A stretch of 35,006 bases of DNA, from NCBI RefSeq assembly GCF_000003605.2, contig NW_003128862.1, positions 488,815 to 523,820 on the forward strand, read 5' to 3'. The notes beneath the pieces are model-generated. The model saw only the letters and a list, made by a program, of their open reading frames with translations. It searched no databases and was not told the DNA's origin. Source of the DNA: Saccoglossus kowalevskii (taxonomy: Eukaryota > Hemichordata > Enteropneusta > Harrimaniidae). Shown one piece after another: positions 29,215 to 35,006 of this stretch; the first letter of the stretch is position 1, and each line of letters starts with the position of its first letter. The translations under genes were made by a program, and so were the position numbers.

Positions 29215-31187
29215 AGAATACTAAATCTTGCTCATATGTCAGTTGAGCAATTATTTATTAATCTACCAAAGAAAAATTATCTTTTAAAATACAGCTGTAG
29301 AAACAAAAACATTGTGTTCCTATTGTGCTATATATTGTCTGTCCAATAACCAATTATTTACATTTTGTGGCCATTTGTAGATTATATTTTGAATAGGTGG
29401 TTACCAAAGTTTTAAGTACTCCTTGGTGAGCTCAATTACACAAACAGTTTTGAAGATGTTTTTTTGTCATTTTTTGTCAAGATTGATATTTGGTCCTTGA
29501 TTACATGAAAGGTTTGATGCAATGTAATTGAGAGTAATAGATCTTATAAAGCCAGAAAGTAACCTAAAAAATGTTGTTTATAGAACATTCTTCATAATTG
29601 TTACATAGAGTTAAATAAATGATTGCATTGTGATAAATATCTATTGTACCGGTATGTATTTTTTCTGAACTTGAAAGATGATATTACTAGACTCTTTGCA
29701 GGGAAATATTTGCATCATGTCCTCAATGTTATGTATGTGCTAAAGATGACCAAAAAACAATATATAGCCGAGTTATGACCGTGACTCCGGATGCACAGAA
29801 GGTAAATTGTATACACCGGTTTTTCGACTAATTCTAATTGGGGACTAACAGAAACAACAGTATCGGCAGTACAATATGTATTATTATAAAGACAACTGTA
29901 TTGCAATAAATCATTGTATATGAAATGCAAAGTTACTAGTTGATATTAATTAGTACAAGCTATTAAGCAATAATTGAATGCTTATATAAAGTGAAGTGAG
30001 GGATATTAATATTAAAAAAATGAAGTGAATTGATTTTTTTTTATGTGAAGCTGCAGGAAACCATACAAATTTAAGTAGGAATAAGCCATAATTTTTTTCA
30101 CCCATGTGGAGGCCCATTTATAATGTCAGAGTTCGATTCCTTGTCATTACATGTACATATAATCTGTATATAGTTAAAATATTGATGATGCTTGAGTGAA
30201 ACATTTTTATTTATCACAAAAATGTATTTAATAAAGTAATGAAACGCAACCCAGTAGTAATAATTGTATAACTCGTTTCATTAAGTATAAATTGAGACTA
30301 TTTTGACTATATACGTTATAGTGTAGTGAGAAATATATGCATAATTCATGATGTACCTAACAATGTACGTTTAAAAGTTTTCAGCATGTCAGTTTTTTTT
30401 TGCACAATTCATCTGCCTTCTTTAAAGGTATGTTTAGTTTAATCTTGAGTAAATATGCGATACATTCGTTCACAAATGTGGTTGCAAAACAAGAACTATA
30501 CCTTCAGTCAATTTGATTCACACTGTCATTACATTGTTTCCTTCACAAACATATTAAAAAAGTGCTTTTGTATTCACTTCTTTTATATTGGAAAGGAAAG
30601 TAATATCTGACATCCAATTGTCCACTGAGCAAAAACATAATTGATATTGTAAACCATATATATTATACATATGCACATGTCTATTCTTGTCCGACATAAC
30701 TGGTCTAGCTAAATAATAGCATTTCCCAGGAACCATGCATATGGAGTTTCGTATGCATTGTCTTAAATCATAAATAATTGTGTGTATGAAAATCGTCCAT
30801 GATCGCGACATGATTTGTTAGAATAAATCAAAGTTAATATACAACATTGGAGAACTCAATGCTTCCCTCTTTATATACACGTTTTTGCTGGTTGTACATA
30901 CCATGTTCGTACTAGTTTAAAAGAAATGCCATATAGACACACTGACCATAGACCTTCTCACATATATTTCAATATCAGAATTTATAAGCGTGAAAAAAAA
31001 TATTAAAGCCCAAACAATCAACACGTATACTTAGGTTAAATGATTATAAAAGCATACTAGGAAAACAAATTTACATAAGCATTCATGCTGCACAAATAGC
31101 AACCGTCAAATTTAAATATCATAACATAATTGTTTTTAATGAGATTCTCATTTCGATTCGATTTGTTTCTAATATCATTTCAACATT
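29215..31187. other. stretch without recognisable gene
   Basis: AT-rich, with short minus-strand frames at 29715-29930 and 30554-30811 that show no motif. No terminal repeats of an LTR element could be paired around 29.2 kb. Confidence 0.45.
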
Positions 31188-31397
31188 TTATTTCCATGGT
31201 AAAGCATCTTTAAGTAAGTATTTTTTAAAACTAATAATCACCAGCGGATTACTGCCATAAATCACACAAATATAATCGTAGACATGATCAGTTAACGTCT
31301 CAACATGCTGATATGCTTTGCACACAACATCATGTGTAATGTGTTCCTTGTTTAGGTCTTCGAAGTCCGACACAAAAATACCAATTGCAACGTGATT
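31188..31397 (-). CDS. possible exon of an unknown gene
   Basis: An open frame of 69 codons on the minus strand begins directly after a splice acceptor (TTTAAATACAG ending at 31398) and contains IGIFVSDFEDLNKE and Cys residues in VVCKAYQ and YDYICVIYG. A candidate donor (CTG|GTGATT) lies near 31240. A further open frame at 31496-31684 (minus) could be the preceding exon, but its donor phase does not match. No family recognised. Confidence 0.25.
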   Translation of the reverse strand, partial: NHVAIGIFVSDFEDLNKEHITHDVVCKAYQHVETLTDHVYDYICVIYGSNPLVIISFKKYLLKDALPWK

Positions 31398-31697
31398 CTG
31401 TATTTAAAATATGGAAACAGATATGTTAATACATTTTAAATAAGTCTAGAAAAAGTTCACTTAAATCATTGATATTTCTTAAAAATTAAAGACATTTACT
31501 GCGGGTAAATTAGGGTACACTTATCTGGAATATTAGAATTGTCAAAGTACAAATTATTATAATGCTCAAAAAATGTCCCATAATGTCCAATTAATCTGTT
31601 AACAGCCGAGGTCCGGTTCCGGATCCATTTGGCAATTTTGAATCCAATCGTGAAAGAAACTGATGTGCATATGTATAATATCATGTGTAAAACTTGA

Positions 31698-32570
31698 CTG
31701 GAATCGTTCCACGCATGTCTAAGAGGTCAATCCGTTATTGATGATCTAAGGAACGCTAAAAAATGTTAACTATATACATGAGAAGTTATTTCCTTCCCGG
31801 AAACTTAGTTAACCGTTCATTGTATGCAGTTTCAGACCTGTATAAATTGATTAACCCAATTTAATACATACATGTAACTAAACCGCACATGGTCACGATT
31901 TTCGCGTTCGCTGTAATACGCATTGGAGCTTCCAACAGGGGACGGGGGATTGACATACTTTGCAACTTCGTTCAGTTGGTATTAGGCGGATGGTGTTTGA
32001 CAAATTTAGATTCTAATACAGGATGTGGAATTCGCTTGAGTTCATTCAGTATTTTACCATTTTACTGGACGTTTGTGATGGCTGTGGACATTAATTGCAC
32101 GATGATGAGTTGTTTGTAAGATCTCATCTTGGTAATCTGCTTTATCGCCATCATCATCGCCTTCTATCTAGCAATAGTCTTGTGGTCACATCCCCGTTTT
32201 TTGCAGCATTTACATCGCCATGTATGTTTTCTTTGTCATATGCTAACTCTGCAGAATCGACTGTAGAAGTGCGTTTCCCCTGTATAAACAGAAGTATAGT
32301 TGTTGGTCTGTGTATGCATTATCGAATAGGGAATAGACAGGTATTGATTCATTATATTCAGTTTTTGTTTTCAGAGATAATGCAGCTTCCTTACGAGCTA
32401 CTAAAAGTACACGATATTTGTCGACAAGTTCATCCATCACAATGTTGTTACCTGTATACATGTATCATTTTCACAAAAATATACTTGGAGACGGAAAAAG
32501 TATAAGCTCTTCGACATGTACTGGTAAAGCACAAGCCTGGCCACTTTGAACTGCAAGCAAGGTGTTATTT
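31698..32570. other. stretch without recognisable gene
   Basis: Plus-strand frames at 31889-32119 and 32095-32505 are open for 76 and 136 codons. They show no motif, no signal peptide and no good splice sites, so I leave them uncalled. Confidence 0.4.
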
Positions 32571-32865
32571 TTATCTACTGTATAGGATTTTAGGGCTTGT
32601 ACAGTATGTGATGCAGTGCCATGAATGTCTCTGTTCATGACATTTTATATTCTTTTTTAACATTTTCCTGCTGCACTGAGAGCATGCTGCTTTTTCGTAA
32701 TCGGAACACACACCATATCCCATAATTTTACCAGTCCCTTCCCCTATAGCAGCACCATGACCTGACAGACTTGTATTTTTAGCCAGAGCCATGGCGCTGC
32801 CATGCACCATCAAAGGAAATATTTTCATGTGAATCAAGTTTTTGTTCTCCAGTAAGAGCTTCAGT
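32571..32865 (-). pseudogene. Mutator-like transposase fragment
   Basis: The minus strand reads NISFDGAWQRHGSG (32840-32800), then, after a one-base shift, NTSLSGHGAAIGEGTGKIMG followed by YGVCSDYEKAACSQC and HEQRH, with a stop at 32571. FDGxWQxRGxGxxxxSLSGHGxxIGxxTGK followed by Cys-x2-Cys and HxCxxN is the pattern of the Mutator-like transposase domain common in invertebrates (I believe Pfam PF20700). The first Asp of the catalytic triad is in SFDG. Only about 95 codons remain. Confidence 0.72.
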
Positions 32866-32945
32866 AAATGCCAGAAAACCGTTTCATGCCAACTGTCCCA
32901 GAAAAACTGTGCATGGATCAGAGAAAATCATTTGTTTGTCATCCC

Positions 32946-33045
32946 TTACCAAATAAAAAACTGTTCTGGTATACCTTACGCATACCAAAGGTATACTATA
33001 AGTATACCAAATTGATTTTGGTATACTTCAGTTATAAAAAAATTC
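32946..33045. mobile_element. short palindromic insertion (GGTATAC repeats) in a transposase frame
   Basis: AAGTATACCAAA and TTTGGTATACTT face each other across about 5 bp (32999-33028), and more GGTATAC/GTATACC words lie at 32968-33000. The run follows directly after the codons for HWKASEFR of the CACTA-like fragment, where that coding similarity stops. It may be a small foldback element or the scar of one. Confidence 0.45.
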
Positions 33046-33527
33046 TGAATTCTGAAGCTTTCCAGTGAGCAAGTTCACCTGCTATTGTTCTTGGAAGTCG
33101 TGTGATCATGGAAGATTCTTTTCAAAGCTTTTGACTTTATCACCAATATACCAGGAACACCTCTTATATGTTGTGTCAGTCCAAAGTGAAAGCAGGAGTT
33201 TCATCGTGCCAAGACAAACAGAGTGCATGTAATCTGCACATATGCCCCTTATAATGTCAAACTTTGGAATAAACATAAACCAACTGATTCCCTTCACTCC
33301 CTTGACATGTGCTGGTGTGCCATTCTGAGCATTGGTGGTGTGCCATTCTGAGCATTATCCATAGCTTTTTGCGCATATTCAGTTGTCTGCTCATGTGTTC
33401 GTTCCTCACTGTAACCAGTCTGGAGGCGATCTCTGTTAAATGGAAAGGCTCGTGTATAGCCACGTTCGCTAGTTTTAACCGTTTCCCCTTCAATCAAACA
33501 ATATGGGCAGGAAAAAAAAAACATTGA
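33040..33527 (-). pseudogene. CACTA-like (Tnp2/Transposase_21-type) transposase fragment, broken
   Basis: Minus-strand frames in order: CPYCLIEGETVKTSERGYTR then AFPF (33510-33440), TEYAQKAMDNAQNG (33385-33345), GISWFMFIPKFDIIRG then CADYMHSVCLGTMKLLLSLW (33300-33185), SWYIGDKVKSF, and in another frame RLPRTIAGELAHWKASEFR (33107-33048). The family has a Cys pair in an N-terminal zinc motif, FDIVRG..IDYMH, and RTI..HWKASE. From memory this protein is widespread in invertebrate CACTA-like elements. A 23-bp tandem duplication at 33314-33356 shifts the frame, and a second shift lies near 33110. Confidence 0.75.
33314..33356. repeat. 23-bp tandem duplication
   Basis: GGTGTGCCATTCTGAGCATT occurs at 33314-33333 and again at 33337-33356. 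As 23 is not a multiple of three, it explains the switch of frame in the CACTA-like coding sequence at this point. Confidence 0.92.
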
Positions 33528-34181
33528 ATTGATTTAACTGCATGAACAAACATCGGGCAGGCGAGTCAAACACAGCACTAATTAGCACACCTTTGACAGT
33601 CAACTGACTCTCATCCGTATTCAATGTAAATCCTGCAATAAAGAAGTTTGCGAGGACTAAAACATGCACTTACTTGTAGCATTATGATAAACAGTACCTG
33701 AGCAATTGTTTTTGTCTTTGATACTTTTAATAGTGAAATTTTAAAGCAATGCATAAACATCCATGTTCATACACAATATGTCCAGTTAAAATTTCCAGTT
33801 TTTAGAAAATAAAAATTAGTCCATTACTTTGCAATGATTGATAGTCAAAACATTCACTGCTGGGATTCTTAATAGGATTTTGCTAGAGAGAGAGACACGA
33901 TAGTTTGATGTCCATTACAAAATATAGATCCATCTCATACAGGGTTCTAAATTCATAAAGGCCATTGCCAGAGATACTGTCCTGCTCATTGCCAGTTGTA
34001 TACTAATAACTAAAATCATCTTTTAAATTATATATATATATATATATATATTCAATATTTTCTGATTCGAGGTCACTGGACAATATTGCGAATTCGGTAT
34101 TTTTATAGTTTACAATTGCAAAATAAAAGTGTGAACACCGAGTTTCAAACTACATGTATGTAACAGTAGAGCCATGTTTAC
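33528..34181. other. non-coding stretch
   Basis: AT-rich, no gene seen. It contains a short (AG)n run near 33883 and the (TA)n tract at 34029-34051. Confidence 0.5.
34029..34051. repeat. (TA)n microsatellite
   Basis: About eleven TA units. Confidence 0.95.
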
Positions 34182-34317
34182 CTTTATTGTACAAATCTTT
34201 GAAATCTCTTGCAAATGCAGTAAAAACGTTTTGCATTCTGGCTTGCCAATGCCAAACCAAAGTCAAGCGAAAATTCTGTTTTTTCCGGCGGTATCTGGTG
34301 AGACAAAATGTAAATAA
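34182..34317 (-). CDS. possible exon of an unknown gene
   Basis: Bounded on the minus strand by an excellent acceptor (TTTTTTTGTTTGTTTTCAG ending at 34318) and a donor (AATAAAG|GTAAAC at 34182/34181). Between them one frame is open for 45 codons (YRRKKQNFRLTLVWHWQARM and more); a second frame is also nearly open. No family recognised. It lies on the same strand as the transposase fragments at 32.5-33.5 kb, so it could belong to one of them. Confidence 0.3.
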
Positions 34318-34392
34318 CTGAAAACAAACAAAAAAAGGTACAATTGTTTTATCAATTAAAAGGCTTATCTTAATAATTATTGCTGTAATGGT

Positions 34393-34479
34393 ACTTTGTT
34401 GTAGTGTGTTATGACATTGATTCAAACAGATTTGCCGAGACGCAACTAATTGTGCCAATTCACTGGACGACTTGGGCGA
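34393..34479 (-). CDS. possible exon of an unknown gene
   Basis: Follows a good acceptor (GATTTTCTGTTTTAG ending at 34480) and reads SPKSSSELAQLVASRQICLN then QCHNTLQ before a candidate donor (AAA|GTACCA near 34393). The composition is protein-like. It would be the exon before 34182-34317 if both are real. Family unknown. Confidence 0.28.
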
Positions 34480-34654
34480 CTAAAACAGAAAATCATTGAT
34501 AGAGTGATTCTGAAAAACATCTTACTATATTAGTTATGTAATTTGGTAAATAAGTGTGAAAACGAGCAAAATCATGAACCATAACATTTTTTTTTTTATC
34601 CCTCAAGTTTATTTTTTCCTGAAGACCAAACTATGGAGTGGTCAAAAAGCTTAA

Positions 34655-35006
34655 TTAGCCCCCGCCGGATCTGCGATCCGGGCGGGGGGGTATTAATTTG
34701 GGTTGTGTCTGTGCAATGTGCGTTCACATTTTCATGTTACCAGCTTTTTCTCACACATGTGTGATCCAATTAAGTTCAGAGTTGGTACAGAGACAGAAAT
34801 TGATGGTGCTATGGTGCACATCAAGTTATTTTTTCGATTCTTCAAAGTTTCACTGTGTTTTTCCTTGATTTTTAACATTTTTCCTTCAAAATCCGACTTT
34901 TCCCGAAATTACCCGAGTTTTGATGACGCTTACGCAGTTCTCGTCTCGGTGGAAATCAGTCAATTTTGTGAGGATATTGTATCCCGCAATCTTTATTTGC
35001 GCAACG
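34655..35006. repeat. start of a dispersed repeat with a GC-rich hairpin
   Basis: The arms CCCCCGCCGGATC (34659-34671) and GATCCGGGCGGGG (34675-34688) face each other across a 3-bp loop (with one bulged base), standing out in AT-rich DNA. The following text (TTGTGTCTGTGCAATGTGCG, ACACATGTGTGATCCAATT, GTTGGTACAGAGACAG) has the style of abundant dispersed repeats in marine invertebrates. No coding. It runs off the window. Confidence 0.5.

Noticed and set aside
30105-30160. GTTCGATTCC, resembling the B box of a tRNA gene.
   Set aside because: No A box at the right distance upstream and no cloverleaf can be drawn.
32095-32505. 136-codon plus-strand frame, the longest on that strand near 32 kb.
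   Set aside because: No domain motif, signal peptide or supporting splice sites. A minus-strand frame is open over part of the same DNA.
1-35006. CRISPR array, bacterial operon, rRNA or viral genome.
   Set aside because: No regularly spaced repeats and no dense gene layout; introns and animal-type transposons show a eukaryotic chromosome.

Overview
This is animal (eukaryotic) nuclear DNA: AT-rich, intron-containing and crowded with decayed transposable elements. There are no bacterial operons, and I see no tRNA or rRNA gene. The mixture points to a marine invertebrate (mollusc, cnidarian, hemichordate or cephalochordate type genome), because L1-like retroelements, a THAP plus DDE_Tnp_4 Harbinger-type transposase, a CACTA-like and a Mutator-like transposase, and a large family of PIN-nuclease/CXC genes occur together with TACATGTA-rich spacers. 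I cannot name the species.

Region 1 (about 1.2-13.0 kb) is a tandem direct duplication. Copy A spans about 1160-8651 and copy B about 8690-12996. Each carries, on the minus strand, the same multi-exon gene: an N-terminal C2H2-like zinc-finger exon, an acidic exon, a Cys exon, an exon with an IIDEMD motif, an exon with a KTHVTGDLVDGEG motif, and C-terminal exons with GHTREDVDQFFS. Splice sites and phases fit, but both copies are broken. One stop codon is shared, so the gene was probably dead before it was duplicated. I found no exon for the part normally between the KTHVTG and GHT(H/R)EDVDQ motifs.

Inside copy A, exon 3 is split by a 2.76 kb element (4786-7543) with long terminal inverted repeats. 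Its only recognisable gene is a decayed FEN1/PIN-like nuclease with a C-terminal Cys-rich (CXC-like) domain. Copy B supplies the empty site. I regard this as the most interesting object in the window.

Region 2 (13.0-15.3 kb) is an L1-like non-LTR retrotransposon on the minus strand. It is truncated at both ends, lacks the catalytic core of its reverse transcriptase, and is flanked by 12-bp direct repeats. Region 3 (16.5-18.15 kb) holds a short inverted-repeat element and a decayed THAP/DDE transposase gene. Region 4 (18.2-22.7 kb) is mostly non-coding, with two local direct duplications, a TTAA-flanked miniature inverted-repeat element, and one plausible host gene part: a small secreted Cys-rich peptide at 21789-22043 (minus).

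Region 5 (23.0-26.1 kb) has a second L1-like element on the minus strand (ORF1, part endonuclease, part reverse transcriptase), head to head with a plus-strand L1-like fragment. Region 6 (26.1-32.5 kb) has little recognisable: a possible retroelement polyprotein tail and one possible minus-strand exon. Region 7 (32.5-35.0 kb) has fragments of a Mutator-like and a CACTA-like transposase on the minus strand, two possible exons of an unknown gene, and the start of a dispersed repeat with a GC-rich hairpin.

Almost every coding-like stretch is a broken mobile-element gene, so the genes do not work together as a pathway. The window reads as a graveyard of nested insertions and local duplications.
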